A stretch of 64,000 nucleotides of DNA, taken from Alcanivorax quisquiliarum. GTDB taxonomy: Bacteria; Pseudomonadota; Gammaproteobacteria; Pseudomonadales; Alcanivoracaceae. Positions 42,081 through 52,954 of the stretch are shown in pieces; within the stretch, counting starts at the first letter, position 1; each line of letters opens with the position of its first letter. The stretch covers positions 124,001 through 188,000 of the forward strand of contig NZ_JALKII010000002.1 in assembly GCF_023051175.1 (NCBI RefSeq), read 5' to 3'. The notes under the pieces were generated by a model. The model saw only the letters and a list, made by a program, of their open reading frames with translations. It did no database searches and was not told the DNA's origin. Both the position numbers and the translations under genes were made by a program.

Positions 42081-45000
42081 GTGTCTGCCGTATCACGGGC
42101 CTGCGCCAACAACTCGGCAATGGTCGCGAGCAGTTCGTTTTCCTGGAACGGCTTGCCCATATAAGCATTGACACCGATATCGAAGGCGCGGTCGCGATGC
42201 TTTTCTCCTGTTCGCGAGGTAATCATGATAATGGGCACATCTTCCAGCCGGTTGTCGTGCCGCACATGCATCGCCACCTCGAAACCATCCATGCGCGGCA
42301 TCTCGATATCCAGCAGCATCAGATCAGGCCGTTGCTCTTCCAGCATGGCAATGGCATCCATGCCATCCTTTGCCGTAATCACCTCGTAGCCATTACGCTC
42401 CAGCAGCCGCGTGGTCACCTTGCGCACGGTTACCGAATCGTCCGTTACCATCACCACCGGCACCCGTGCCGCACGTTCACGCTCCGCTTCCTCACGCTGC
42501 TTGTGTTGCTCCAGCTGTGCCGCTCGGCGCACTTCCACCGCCTGGTGCTGGCGCTGCATGTGCGCGGCACGGATCAGCGAATGAATGTCGAGAATGATAA
42601 CCACCGACCCGTCACCGAGGATGGTGGCACCACTGATGCCCGCCACGGTTGCCAGCTGTGGCCCGACAGATTTCACCACGACTTCCCGCGAACCCACCAG
42701 CGCATCCACCAGCACCGCCACGGTGTGCTCGGACGAGCGAATCAACAGCACTGGCATCGGCATCACCTGGTTATCCAGATTCGGCTTGAGCACACCGTGC
42801 ACAAAGTTGCCGAGATATTCGAAATCATATTGCTGCCCGGCGTAGGTAAACGGCATGGTGCTCGTTTCAAAGTACGCCTCAAGCTCATAGGGGCTGATCC
42901 GCACGATCCCTTCAATCTGGTTCAGCGGTATGGCATAGCTGTCCTCGCCCACGCGCACCATCAGGGCGCGGTTCATGGCCAGCGTGAAGGGCAGCCGGAT
43001 CACAAAGCGCGTGCCCTGCCCCGACTGTGACTCGATGGTTACCGAGCCGCCCATCTGCTTGATCTCGGACGCCACGACATCCATCCCCACGCCACGGCCG
43101 GAAACCTGTGTCACTTTTGCCGCAGTAGAAAAGCCGGCGTTGAAAATAAACTGCTGGATTTCCTGATCCGACAGATCAGTGCCTGCATCAATCAGGCCGC
43201 GCTCGATCGCCTTGGTTCTTACCGCGTTGGTGTCGATGCCTTTGCCATCATCGGAGAGCACCAGCACCACTTCGCCACCTTCACGACCAAGCTCAAGTGT
43301 GATACGGCCGGAGGGCTGCTTGCCGGTGCCGGTGCGGATATCGGGCATTTCAATCCCGTGATCCACGGCGTTACGCAGCATGTGCTCAAGCGGTGCCACC
43401 ACCCGCTCCAGCAAGGTGCGATCCAACTCCCCTTCGGGGTTGATCACGTCAAACTCGACGCGCTTGCCCAGCTCACCGGAAACCTGCCGCACCACACGCC
43501 GCAAGCGCGGCACCAGACGTGCAAACGGCACCATCCGGGTGCGCATCAGTTTTTCCTGAAGCTCGGTATTGATGCGCGCCTGTTGCAGTAACAGCGTTTC
43601 CGTATCCTTGGTACGATCCAGCAGTGTGGATTTCAGATCGAGCAAGTCGGAAGCGGACTCCGAGAGCTGCTTGGTAATCTGATGCAGCTCGGAATATTGA
43701 TCCATCTCCAGGGGATCAAAGTCTTCGTTGTACTGCCCGGTTTCCACGCCTTGCTTATAGTTGGAGAGAATCTGTGCTTCGGTTTCCGCATCCAGCCGGC
43801 GCAGCTGTTCATAAAGTCGCTCGACGGTGTGGCCCATCTCCTCCACGTGGGCAGAAAACTCCGACAGCCCCTGCTCCACCCGGCCACGGTTGATACTGGT
43901 TTCACCGGCCAGATTGACCAGCGCTTCGAGCAGCTCGGAGGCCACACGCACCATTTCCTGCGGCTGCTGTTGCCGCCGCTGCCGCTCCTCTCTGCGCACT
44001 CGCGCATCTGCTTGCGGCGCCGGCTCCACGGCCAGCGCACCGCCGCTCACAGCCGGCGCTGCTTCCGTGTTGTCAGCCCCGGCTGGCAAATTGGTGCGGA
44101 TCGGCGGGCGCGGCACGGCGGCGCGGATGGCATCCAGCAGCGTGCTGATACGTTCCTGCCACGTTTGCAGCGCCTGGAAAATGCCGGCATCCGGCTGTTG
44201 ATTACGGCGCACGTTATCAAGCAGATATTGCTCGAAATCATGGCTGGTATCGCCGAGCGCCTTCAGGCCGGCCAGTCGCGCACCGCCCTTGAGAGTGTGC
44301 AGGGCACGCTTGATCTCGTCAGCATGAGTGAGGCTGCCGGGCGTCTCCCGCCAGGCACCGATATGTTCATCGATCAGCTCGCAAAGCTCGGCGGATTCAT
44401 CAATGAAAATCTGAAGAATTTCGATATCGGCATCGGCGGCGATCAGATCTTCTGTCGCCACTTGCGCGCCATCAAGCTGTACAGGTGCCGGCGCCTGGGG
44501 CGCGCTGGGCACACGCAGGGCGGTGCCCGGCTCTGCCGGCAAGCTGAAGCCGGCTGGGTCAGCGATGTAGTGCGCAATCGCTGCCAGCAACTCGCTGGCC
44601 GGCATAACGGCTTCGTTGCGGCGAACGGCTTCAAGCATGAAGGCCAGGCGATCATGGCAACGATGCAGCAACTCGAACAGCACCGGCTCGGCTTTCAGGC
44701 TGCCCTGCGCCAGCCCTTCGTACAGGTTTTCCAACTCGTGACCAAGATCACCCAGCTCCACCAGCTCGGCCATGCGTGCACCACCCTTGAGGGTATGCAA
44801 ATCGCGCTGCAAGGATTGCACTTCGATGAGGTTATCCGGCGCCTTCATCCAGGCGTCCAGGCGAGCGGCTACCGACTCCAGAATCTCGTCGGCTTCCTCA
44901 AGAAAGATATCCACCAGCTCCTGGTCGCGCTCAGGCGCGCTATGTGCGGGGCTGGCGAGCGAGTCGTCAGCAAAAGCCGCGCTGGGGAAAGCGTCATGCG

Positions 45001-48000
45001 CCGGGGTGTCGGCGGGCGGCGTCGGCTCATTCGTTACCGCTGGCCGCTCTTGCGCCTCAGGTGCTTGTGTTCCGGTTTCCACTGCGTGCCCAGCCTGGTC
45101 AGTGGCAAGCTGGCCCGTGGCAAGAAAGTGCTGCACCGCCGCAACCAGATCCGGTGCCGGCAGCACAGGCTGCTGCTCGCCCAGCGCATCCAGCATATCT
45201 GCCAGGCGGTCGTGGCATTGGTGCAACAAGGTGAATAGCGGCGCACTGCCGGCCAGGCGGCCCTGCACCACACCTTCGTACAGATATTCCAGCTCATGGG
45301 CGAGATCGACAACGGCTCTCACGCCGGCCATGCCCGCGCCGCCCTTGAGCGTGTGCAGCTCGCGCTGCAACACGGCCACCGCGGTCACATCGCCGCCCTG
45401 CTCCCAGGCATCCAGGCTGTCGCTCACGGAAGCGAGAATATCGACGGCCTCTTCCAGAAACAGCGCGATCAGTTCCGGGTCGGCATCGCTTTCATAAGCA
45501 TTCGCCAGAGTTTCGCTGGCGCTATCCATGCCTGTGCTATCCAAGCCTGCGCTGGCTACGCTGTCTGTGCTGTCTGCGCGTGCCGGCGCGGGGCTGTCGT
45601 CAAGCAGATCGCGCAGTGCCTGCACCAGTTCCGGCGTCGGCCGTATGGTTTGCCCGGCAGCCAGAAAATCCATCATGGTCATCAGCGCTTCGTGAGCCTG
45701 CTCGGCAAGCTCGACAAAATGATCGTCGCAGCGCAGCCGGTAATCGATAATCGCCGAATAGCCATCCGCTAGCGCGGCGGCCAGCACGCTGATTTCCATC
45801 AGCCCGGCGGTAGCGGCGCTGCCGCCGAGCAGCGCCAGCTCATCGCGCAGCGGCACCAGCTCGGCCGTATCCTGTTCGCTGCGTAGCCACTGTTCCAGTA
45901 GCTGATCCGCATCGACGATCAGATCCATACCTTCGGAAAGAAATACCGACAGAATGTGCTGATCGCTGCGTTCGTCCGCATGGCTCAACGTATCATGGGC
46001 CATGGCAATGCGCGCCAGCAGCGCTTCGCTACCCGGCAGCGGCGGCATGTCGGGATGCGGCTGCGACAGCCCGGCGCTGATGACGGCCAGCACGTCTTCC
46101 AGCAAGGCGGTGATGTCGCGATTGGCCAGCGCGTTGCCGTTGATCATGTCCTTGATGAATTTTTCCGCCGGCTCCGCCACTTGTGCCACAGCTTCGATTT
46201 CCGCCATACGCGCACTGCCCTTCAGGGTGTGCAAGGCGCGATGCACGCTGTCGTGCATCGGGTGTTCGGAAAAGTCGTTGTCCAGGCTGTGCAGCCAGTC
46301 GCGAATCAGGGCTAGGTTCGCTGCCGCCTCATTGCGGAAAATATCCAGCAGCACCGGGTCCACCTCATCGGCAGGCAGCGCCGGTACGCTCGGGCTGTCT
46401 GCTTCCGCTAGCAGCTGCGATGCCGGCTCGTCTGCTGCCGGTTTGTCCAGCGATGCCGAGTCTGCTCGGTGCTCGTCCGGTATTGACTCGCTCGCGACCG
46501 GCTCAGCCGGGAACGTCGACGCCGGTTCTTCCTCTGTAGGCAGCGCGGCGCCGGCTTCGCCGGGCAGCGACAAGGTCAGTTCTTCGACATCGCCCTCCTC
46601 CGGCCATTGCGGGGGCGCCTGAAAGACGATCTCTTCCACATCCTGCAACATCATGGAGGCGTCGGACTGCGCTTCGTCGATCAGCCACGCCGCCGTCTCG
46701 TCACCTTCGGTAGCCTCGGGTGCCGGCGTCTCGGCCGGGGCCGGGTCATGCTGCAAGGCCGGCTCCGCCACCACTGTGCCGATGTCGCCGGGGCTCGGGA
46801 TCGCAGCCAGCTCGCCGCCAGCAGCCAGCGTCTCGGCTGCTTCGCGCAGCGGGGTAACATCGCAGGGATCAGGCTGGCCGTTGGCAAAGGCATTCACCAG
46901 CTCTGGCACCAGGCCATGCACGGCGCGCACCAGGTCGATGAGCATGGGCGTGGCGGTGACGCTGTTATCAATCACCCTGTTCATCATGTTTTCGATAGCC
47001 CAGGCCAGCTCGCCAATGGTGTGCGCGCCCACCATCCGGCCGGAGCCTTTCAGGGTGTGGAAGGCGCGCCGGAATTCCACCAGCGCTTCCTCATCATTCT
47101 GGTCCGCGGCCCAGCGCGGGAAATAAAGATTCAGTGCATCCAGCACTTCGCCTGCCTCTTCCACGAAGATGTCGATGATCTCCTGGTCGATCAGGTCATC
47201 GTCGTGCGGTGCCGGTGCTGCCGCCGCCACGGGTGCCAGCTCGCTGTCGTCCGCGCTTATCTCGAAATGGTCGCCGCCGCTCAGGGCTTCCAGTGCTTCG
47301 ATGGTGTCGGCGTGGGCCGGCGCTGTGTCCGATAAAGCTGCATCAACGGGCGTGAGTTCTGTTTCAGTTGGCGCCGGCTCTTCGCTGGCAACAGCGCTTT
47401 CAATCTCTTCAGTCTGGGGGGCAACGTCAGTACTCTGCTGGATCGCGGCGTGCTCTTCCACCGCCACCGCAAGGCCGAACTCGTCATCCGCAAGGGGATA
47501 CCCAAGCGCTGCCACCGAATCTCGCGCCAGCAATAGAATATCGTCGCTGGTATCCGGATCGTCCGTCAGCCGTTCCAGATAGTATTCGACACTGGTAATG
47601 GCATCAGCCAGGGTATCCATGCTGCGCCAGTCGGGTTGCGCAGCCTCGGCACCGATCAGTTGTTCGCTCACATAGGCGACACATTGCCGCAGCACCAGCG
47701 CTGGCCGATCCAGCTGGATCAGCTGCAACCCGCCCCGCACCGCATCGAGCCGCGACGGCACCGCCGCCAGATGGCTCTGATCCCACTGGGAAGCAATGAA
47801 TTCGACGATACCGTCTTTGGCTTCTTCAAGCCCGGCACGGCATTCTCGCACCACAGCCTCACGGGCTTTGCCCACATGATCCGGCACTTGATGAAGCTGC
47901 CCGGTGCGAGCACGTCGGTCGTCCGACACGCCCGCCAGCGTGGCCTCTACGTACAATAGCGCGCCGGCCACTTCCATCAGCGCCTCTGCCGATACTGCGG

Positions 48001-49168
48001 TATTGCCGGCCGCCATTTCCAACAGCGCCGCCTGCTGTTGTTCGATCAGTTTGCGCGGCTGCCCCAGGCCCAGCACGGCGATGGTATCGGCAACCTGTTT
48101 CAGCGTCTGGCTCTGCGCCTGTAATGCTTCGGGCTCTGCGCTTTCCAGCTGGGCAAACTGCTCAAGCGCCGCCTTCACTTTGCTCAACTCTTCAGAGAGC
48201 GCTTGCACCACCGAACCCATGGCAGCCTGATCCGGCCCACCCATGCGCGCTCGCTCTTCATTCACCAACTCGTCCGATGGCAATGCTTCATCCAGCCGGA
48301 AACGCTCGCGCAAACGACGAATGCCGGGGCTATCGGCGTTACTTCGGGCAACGTAATACAGCAGATTCTTGAGCAGATCGGTGGCCGGGGGCGTGGCCAG
48401 CAACGCCGCGCCGCTGGCGGCAAGATCCCGCAATACACGATCAAGCTGGCCCAACACCTGTTTGACCGACACACCGACTTCGATATCCCCGGCCGCTATC
48501 CCGTCGACCAGGGCGCCAGCAGCCTGCCATAGCCCGGCATGGGGCGCTTCACCACTGGCCTGGTCAAGACGCGCAAAAATCTTGCCCATATAACCCAGGC
48601 TTTCGGCAAGTTTTTGCCCGCGCAGTACACCCAGCAGCGCCACCTGATAAGTCTGGCGGATTTTCTTCATCAACGCCGGAAATGCAGGATCAGCCATGGC
48701 AGGCGCTGGTGCGCCTCCGCTGGCAGCGCCTGCCAGATCAGGTTTGAACAGGGAGGTTTCCGAGAGCAGATTATCGCCACGCGCCGCACGCAAATCGTTG
48801 AGCAGCGGCAACAGCACCAACGGCAGATCACGGCGGCTTGACTGAATGCGTTCCAGATAGGGGGGCAACTGCAAAATTGCCCGCATCAGCGTTTCCTGCG
48901 CATCCTGCATACGAGCGGCACCAACACGGTCGTCCAGTAACGCCTCGGCCAGCTTTTCCATTTCCTCGGCGAGCAGCGCCGCGCCGTAAAACTCCACCAT
49001 TTGCAGGGTGCCGTAGACCTGGTGCAGATAGGTCTGGCAAAAACGCATGCGCGCAGAATCCTCGGGGTTTTCCACGAAGGCTTCCAGCGCCTGCTGCGCC
49101 TGATTCAGGGTTTCCTGGATTTCACCTTTGACCCAGTCCAGAGCCAGATAATCGTGCCGGTCCGCCAT
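42077..49168 (-). CDS. chpA: Hybrid chemosensory kinase ChpA (PilL) with Hpt array
   Basis: The central kinase of the Pil-Chp system, which controls type IV pilus activity and cAMP levels during surface sensing. At 2363 residues it compares with the ~2470-residue Pseudomonas protein. The N-terminal ~600 residues are FimL-like with a degenerate Hpt (YLHQVYGTLQMV). Five canonical phosphotransfer sites follow (HTLKGSGRM near residue 702, HTLKGSARM near 979, HTLKGGAGM near 1273, HTLKGGARM near 1457, HTLKGGARL near 1624), and one degenerate site without His (LGGSAATAGLM near 1114). Acidic, low-complexity linkers join them. Then come the dimer/ATPase part (NAVDHGIEMPD; GRGVGMDVV), a CheW domain and a receiver with Asp in LMLLDIEMPRMDG near residue 2286. 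The start at 49168 has AGGAG upstream. Confidence 0.95.
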   Translation of the reverse strand: MADRHDYLALDWVKGEIQETLNQAQQALEAFVENPEDSARMRFCQTYLHQVYGTLQMVEFYGAALLAEEMEKLAEALLDDRVGAARMQDAQETLMRAILQLPPYLERIQSSRRDLPLVLLPLLNDLRAARGDNLLSETSLFKPDLAGAASGGAPAPAMADPAFPALMKKIRQTYQVALLGVLRGQKLAESLGYMGKIFARLDQASGEAPHAGLWQAAGALVDGIAAGDIEVGVSVKQVLGQLDRVLRDLAASGAALLATPPATDLLKNLLYYVARSNADSPGIRRLRERFRLDEALPSDELVNEERARMGGPDQAAMGSVVQALSEELSKVKAALEQFAQLESAEPEALQAQSQTLKQVADTIAVLGLGQPRKLIEQQQAALLEMAAGNTAVSAEALMEVAGALLYVEATLAGVSDDRRARTGQLHQVPDHVGKAREAVVRECRAGLEEAKDGIVEFIASQWDQSHLAAVPSRLDAVRGGLQLIQLDRPALVLRQCVAYVSEQLIGAEAAQPDWRSMDTLADAITSVEYYLERLTDDPDTSDDILLLARDSVAALGYPLADDEFGLAVAVEEHAAIQQSTDVAPQTEEIESAVASEEPAPTETELTPVDAALSDTAPAHADTIEALEALSGGDHFEISADDSELAPVAAAAPAPHDDDLIDQEIIDIFVEEAGEVLDALNLYFPRWAADQNDEEALVEFRRAFHTLKGSGRMVGAHTIGELAWAIENMMNRVIDNSVTATPMLIDLVRAVHGLVPELVNAFANGQPDPCDVTPLREAAETLAAGGELAAIPSPGDIGTVVAEPALQHDPAPAETPAPEATEGDETAAWLIDEAQSDASMMLQDVEEIVFQAPPQWPEEGDVEELTLSLPGEAGAALPTEEEPASTFPAEPVASESIPDEHRADSASLDKPAADEPASQLLAEADSPSVPALPADEVDPVLLDIFRNEAAANLALIRDWLHSLDNDFSEHPMHDSVHRALHTLKGSARMAEIEAVAQVAEPAEKFIKDMINGNALANRDITALLEDVLAVISAGLSQPHPDMPPLPGSEALLARIAMAHDTLSHADERSDQHILSVFLSEGMDLIVDADQLLEQWLRSEQDTAELVPLRDELALLGGSAATAGLMEISVLAAALADGYSAIIDYRLRCDDHFVELAEQAHEALMTMMDFLAAGQTIRPTPELVQALRDLLDDSPAPARADSTDSVASAGLDSTGMDSASETLANAYESDADPELIALFLEEAVDILASVSDSLDAWEQGGDVTAVAVLQRELHTLKGGAGMAGVRAVVDLAHELEYLYEGVVQGRLAGSAPLFTLLHQCHDRLADMLDALGEQQPVLPAPDLVAAVQHFLATGQLATDQAGHAVETGTQAPEAQERPAVTNEPTPPADTPAHDAFPSAAFADDSLASPAHSAPERDQELVDIFLEEADEILESVAARLDAWMKAPDNLIEVQSLQRDLHTLKGGARMAELVELGDLGHELENLYEGLAQGSLKAEPVLFELLHRCHDRLAFMLEAVRRNEAVMPASELLAAIAHYIADPAGFSLPAEPGTALRVPSAPQAPAPVQLDGAQVATEDLIAADADIEILQIFIDESAELCELIDEHIGAWRETPGSLTHADEIKRALHTLKGGARLAGLKALGDTSHDFEQYLLDNVRRNQQPDAGIFQALQTWQERISTLLDAIRAAVPRPPIRTNLPAGADNTEAAPAVSGGALAVEPAPQADARVRREERQRRQQQPQEMVRVASELLEALVNLAGETSINRGRVEQGLSEFSAHVEEMGHTVERLYEQLRRLDAETEAQILSNYKQGVETGQYNEDFDPLEMDQYSELHQITKQLSESASDLLDLKSTLLDRTKDTETLLLQQARINTELQEKLMRTRMVPFARLVPRLRRVVRQVSGELGKRVEFDVINPEGELDRTLLERVVAPLEHMLRNAVDHGIEMPDIRTGTGKQPSGRITLELGREGGEVVLVLSDDGKGIDTNAVRTKAIERGLIDAGTDLSDQEIQQFIFNAGFSTAAKVTQVSGRGVGMDVVASEIKQMGGSVTIESQSGQGTRFVIRLPFTLAMNRALMVRVGEDSYAIPLNQIEGIVRISPYELEAYFETSTMPFTYAGQQYDFEYLGNFVHGVLKPNLDNQVMPMPVLLIRSSEHTVAVLVDALVGSREVVVKSVGPQLATVAGISGATILGDGSVVIILDIHSLIRAAHMQRQHQAVEVRRAAQLEQHKQREEAERERAARVPVVMVTDDSVTVRKVTTRLLERNGYEVITAKDGMDAIAMLEEQRPDLMLLDIEMPRMDGFEVAMHVRHDNRLEDVPIIMITSRTGEKHRDRAFDIGVNAYMGKPFQENELLATIAELLAQARDTADT

Positions 49169-49239
49169 GAAAGCTCCTGCGGTAGTCATGCCTGCGGCCG
49201 GGCGCCTCGCGCTGCCCGACACTGCCGGCGCTGTTTGTT

Positions 49240-50121
49240 CTACTTGTGCCGCCGGAACGCCAGAGCATCAGAAAAATGCACACGCTCCAGCTCCGGGTGA
49301 TGCCAGTCCGTGATTTCACCCGCCCCCAAAACAAGCACCCCTCCTGGCGCCAGCCGCTCCGCCAGGCGTGTGACAATTTGCCGCTTTCGCCAGCGCCGGA
49401 AATAAATCAGCATGTTCTGGCAATAAATAATATCCATGTCGCGGATCGGTGCCTGATGCAGATCCAGCACGTTCAAGCGCGCAAAACAGATGCGGTCGCG
49501 CAGCGCCGGCACTACCTGATATTCGCGCTCGTTCAGCTGTTCAAAATAGCGGGCGCGCAATTGCGGATCTATCCGCTCCACCTTGCGTGCGCTATAGATG
49601 CCCTTACGCGCCTTGGCAAGCGTCGGCAGGCTGATATCGGTGGCCGTGATGCTGAAATAATCTGAAGAATTTTGCGCCTGGAACTGCTCACTGATCAGCA
49701 TCGCCAGGGAATAGGGTTCTTCGCCGGTCGAGCACCCCACGCTCCACACATCCAGCGATGCCTTCGGCGGGTTGTCGGCAATAAAGCGCTGCACCACTTC
49801 TTCAACCAATGCAAAAGAGCCGGGATGCCGGAAGAAACTGGTTTCCTGCACGGTCAGCCGATCCACCAGCACCGACCACTCCATCGCCTTCCCCTGCGTG
49901 GAGCCCGCTACCAGCTGCTCGTAATAATGTTCGTAATCATCCAGGCCCAGCTCGCGCATGCGCACTGACAGGCTGCTTTCAAGGAAAGTCTTGCGCTCCG
50001 GGCTGAGTGTCATGCCGGTACGCTCTTCCAGCAGCGCCTGCCAGAGTTCGAAATGCTCTGAGCTCATGCTCGGCGTTGTGCGTATCGACCAACCGTCTGT
50101 CACTGCATAGCTCGGTGTCAT
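49240..50121 (-). CDS. pilK: Chemoreceptor methyltransferase PilK (CheR-like)
   Basis: Methylates glutamates of the PilJ receptor using SAM. The 293-residue protein has the CheR N-terminal helical part (ERTGMTLSPERKTFLESSL) and the SAM domain: VQETSFFRHPGSFALV, WSVGCSTGEEPYSLAM, ITATDISLPTLAKARKGIY and MDIIYCQNMLIYFRRW. This matches CheR and PilK in order and length. It sits between pilJ and chpA in the cluster. The ATG has GGAG upstream. Confidence 0.93.
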   Translation of the reverse strand: MTPSYAVTDGWSIRTTPSMSSEHFELWQALLEERTGMTLSPERKTFLESSLSVRMRELGLDDYEHYYEQLVAGSTQGKAMEWSVLVDRLTVQETSFFRHPGSFALVEEVVQRFIADNPPKASLDVWSVGCSTGEEPYSLAMLISEQFQAQNSSDYFSITATDISLPTLAKARKGIYSARKVERIDPQLRARYFEQLNEREYQVVPALRDRICFARLNVLDLHQAPIRDMDIIYCQNMLIYFRRWRKRQIVTRLAERLAPGGVLVLGAGEITDWHHPELERVHFSDALAFRRHK

Positions 50122-50175
50122 GGCCCCGTCTCCAGCACTGCACTGACGGCCCGCTCTGGCAGGCCGTCAACCAGC

Positions 50176-52197
50176 TCAACTGTGTTCGGGCAGGCGGAAA
50201 CCCGCCACTGAATTACGCATCGCCTGCGCCATTTCGGCCAGGTTACCAATCGACCGTGCGGTGGCGGTGGTGCCCGCCGACGTCTGCGAGGTAATTTCCT
50301 GGATCACGTTCATGGTATTGGAGATGTGGCCAGCGGACGCCGCCTGCTGGCGCGCCGCGTTGGAAATGTTCTGGATCAGATCCGCAAGGTTTTTCGATAC
50401 GGACTCGATCTCTTCCAGTGCCACACCAGCGTCCTGCGCCAGGCGTGCCCCTTTGACCACTTCGGCAGTGGTGTGCTCCATCGAGATGACCGCTTCGTTG
50501 GTGTCGGTCTGAATGGTTTTTACCAGTGTTTCAATCTGCTTGGTTGCAGCGGCGGATCGTTCTGCAAGGCGCTGTACTTCGTCGGCAACCACCGCAAAAC
50601 CCCGGCCGGCCTCGCCCGCCATGGACGCCTGAATGGCCGCGTTAAGTGCCAGAATATTGGTCTGATCGGCAATATCATTAATCAGCGAAACGATATCGCC
50701 AATCTCCTGGGAAGATTCCCCCAGCCGCTTGATCCGCTTCGACGTTTCCTGAATCTGCTCACGAATGGTATCCATGCCATGGATGGTGGCCTGCACCACC
50801 TCGGCGCCCTTGTTGGCGATGGCTACCGCACGCTCCGCTACCGCTGCGGATTCGGCTGCGTTGGCTGATACCTGGTCAATGGAGACGGCCATTTCGTTCA
50901 CCGCCGCCGAGGCACCGGCAATTTCCTGCGCCTGGTGCTCGGACGCTTCCGCCAGATGCATCGCGGTAGACTGCGTTTCCTGCGCCGCGGACGCCACCTG
51001 CACCGCTGTCTGGTTAATAGTCTGTACCAGCGAGCGCAGCTGGTCGATGGAGTAGTTGATGGAGTCGGCAATGGCGCCGGTAAAGTCTTCCGTTACGGTA
51101 GCCTGCACCGTCAGGTCACCATCAGCGAGATCGCCCAACTCATCGAGCAGACGCAGAATAGCCGCCTGGTTACGCTGGTTTTCTGCCTCCAGCTCACCAC
51201 GTTGAACGCGGCCGTCACGAGCGCGCAAGAACAGCAGGCTGCCCGCCATCAGCAAGGCAGCAAGTGAAAAGCCCAGCCCGAGTGGCACCGACGGAAACAG
51301 CCCGGCGGTGGAACGCTCGAACGCATCGTTCAGGGCGGTGGCTTCGGCCAGCAGATCCTGGGTGCGCAGGAAAATATTGTCGGCAGCGGCGCGCACCTGG
51401 AACAGCTCCGGTGCAGTCTCCAGAATCTCGTCCACGGACTGGTTGACAAATTCATCGAACAGATCGGAAATCTCGGCTAAATAGTCGAGCGCATCCGGGT
51501 CGGTGATGCGCTGAATGCCTTGGGCAGCATCGCCTTCGATCATGCCATTCAGCACGCGGCCGAACATCGCCGCATCACGGCCGAACGCATCCGCGGCCAC
51601 TACCGAGCCATCGCCACCATCCAGCACGCGGGCGATGGAACGCACGATCCGCTCCGCCAGCCAGGACTGCCGCTGGGCGTGCGCTACCTGATCCGCACCG
51701 ACGCCGCGAGCAATGAGAATCTCGACCACGCTCTCGTACTCTGCCTGCAACGCCGGGATGGTCTGCGCCAGAGTATCGGCCACTTCGTGGAGATCGAGCA
51801 CAGTGTCTTCACCGTTAAGAATCTGGGAAGCGTTGCGGCTCACATCACGCCAGGTGCGATCCAGCCGCTCGCGCAGGGCGCCATCTGCGCTCTCCACATC
51901 CTTGACCTGATCCCAGGCTTGCTGAAATTCGTTTCGGGCCGCCGCCAGCAACGAGAACGCCTCCGCGTTACCCGCTGCGGCCTCCAGCGCACTTTTTGCG
52001 ATCTGCTGGGACACCACCCGCATTTCGGAAGCGGTGGTGACGTTCTCCTTCGACTGGCCGGCCTGTACCGCCAGCAGAACGAAGGTGAAGATCGCTGCCA
52101 CCACTGCGGCGGCCGCCCCCAGCGACAGCAGCAGCCCCGGTGTGCTGCCGGCGCCACCACGCAATCTGGCGAACAGTTCTCCCGAATTGAACTTCAT
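50176..52197 (-). CDS. pilJ: Pilus chemoreceptor PilJ (MCP)
   Basis: The methyl-accepting receptor of the Pil-Chp system. The 673-residue protein has two membrane helices (about residues 22-48, [20 protein letters not shown], and about 330-352, [19 protein letters not shown]). They flank a periplasmic region with two related PilJ-type domains. A HAMP-like linker and a signalling domain follow, with the conserved tip [20 protein letters not shown] and [21 protein letters not shown] start at 52197 (MKFNSGELF), which has GGGAG upstream; the longer frame adds 40 residues with no conservation. Confidence 0.95.
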   Translation of the reverse strand: MKFNSGELFARLRGGAGSTPGLLLSLGAAAAVVAAIFTFVLLAVQAGQSKENVTTASEMRVVSQQIAKSALEAAAGNAEAFSLLAAARNEFQQAWDQVKDVESADGALRERLDRTWRDVSRNASQILNGEDTVLDLHEVADTLAQTIPALQAEYESVVEILIARGVGADQVAHAQRQSWLAERIVRSIARVLDGGDGSVVAADAFGRDAAMFGRVLNGMIEGDAAQGIQRITDPDALDYLAEISDLFDEFVNQSVDEILETAPELFQVRAAADNIFLRTQDLLAEATALNDAFERSTAGLFPSVPLGLGFSLAALLMAGSLLFLRARDGRVQRGELEAENQRNQAAILRLLDELGDLADGDLTVQATVTEDFTGAIADSINYSIDQLRSLVQTINQTAVQVASAAQETQSTAMHLAEASEHQAQEIAGASAAVNEMAVSIDQVSANAAESAAVAERAVAIANKGAEVVQATIHGMDTIREQIQETSKRIKRLGESSQEIGDIVSLINDIADQTNILALNAAIQASMAGEAGRGFAVVADEVQRLAERSAAATKQIETLVKTIQTDTNEAVISMEHTTAEVVKGARLAQDAGVALEEIESVSKNLADLIQNISNAARQQAASAGHISNTMNVIQEITSQTSAGTTATARSIGNLAEMAQAMRNSVAGFRLPEHS

Positions 52198-52385
52198 ATT
52201 GTTGGCTCCCGGCCTGGCTTTTCGCTCATTGTGTTTGTTGCCCGAAGGTGCCCTGGCGGCCCCCACCAATCGTGCTATTGCCTGCCTCACCGCGCTGCCA
52301 GACCCCACCAGCAACACAAGCGCCCGGCCACACGGCCAGGCTCGGCACTACACGTATTCTGTTTCCCCTTGATGCCCCGTGCCGC

Positions 52386-52931
52386 CTAGCCGGTGCTCGC
52401 CACCTGCAAGAAGCGCGGGTCATCCGCCAGCCGGTACAGGCTCAGTACCGCCCAGCATTCATCATCTCGTTGGTATGCGCCCCGTGCATAGGGCCGTACC
52501 GCGTCATCCAGCTCCGGGGCTTCATCAAGATAACCATCCACCGGAAAGTGCTGCATCCCCAGCACTTCGTCTACTGTCAGGCCGGTATAGAGATCGCCTT
52601 CGTCGATCACCAGGAGCCGCCGCCGGCGCTCCTGCATGGTCGGCGACTTGTTCAGAAAACCCGTCAGATCCATCACCGTCATCAGCCGGCCACGCACGTT
52701 GGCCACGCCTTTCATCCAGCTGAGCACGCCGGGCACCCGCGTATAAGCGGGCACCTTGAGAATCTCGGAGACTTCATCCAGGGGCGCGACATAGCGCACG
52801 CCATCCAGCGTAAAGCCGATGCCGCTCCAGTACTGAACCAGATCTTCCTGCAGTGGCAGCTCGGCTGCCTTGTCGCGGCAGCGCGCATAGTATTCCGCCA
52901 GCTTGATGTAGGCTGCCGAAGCGGCGCTCAT
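52386..52931 (-). CDS. pilI: Coupling protein PilI (CheW-like)
   Basis: Connects PilJ to the ChpA kinase. The 181-residue protein has a short N-terminal helix (AEYYARCRDKAAELPL) and the CheW domain with GIGFTLDGVRYVAPLDEVSEIL, VPGVLSWMKGVANVRGRLMTVMDL and LVIDEGDLYTGLTVDEVLGM, all usual CheW positions. The start is the ATG at 52931, preceded by GGGGGAG; a GTG further upstream is less likely. pilH is 23 bp upstream on the same strand. Confidence 0.93.
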   Translation of the reverse strand: MSAASAAYIKLAEYYARCRDKAAELPLQEDLVQYWSGIGFTLDGVRYVAPLDEVSEILKVPAYTRVPGVLSWMKGVANVRGRLMTVMDLTGFLNKSPTMQERRRRLLVIDEGDLYTGLTVDEVLGMQHFPVDGYLDEAPELDDAVRPYARGAYQRDDECWAVLSLYRLADDPRFLQVASTG

Positions 52932-52954
52932 CTTCGCTCCCCCCGTCTCGTCGC

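Noticed and set aside
45296-47582. Several long plus-strand frames inside chpA
   Set aside because: Antisense shadows of a GC-rich 7-kb gene whose minus-strand frame carries all expected domains.
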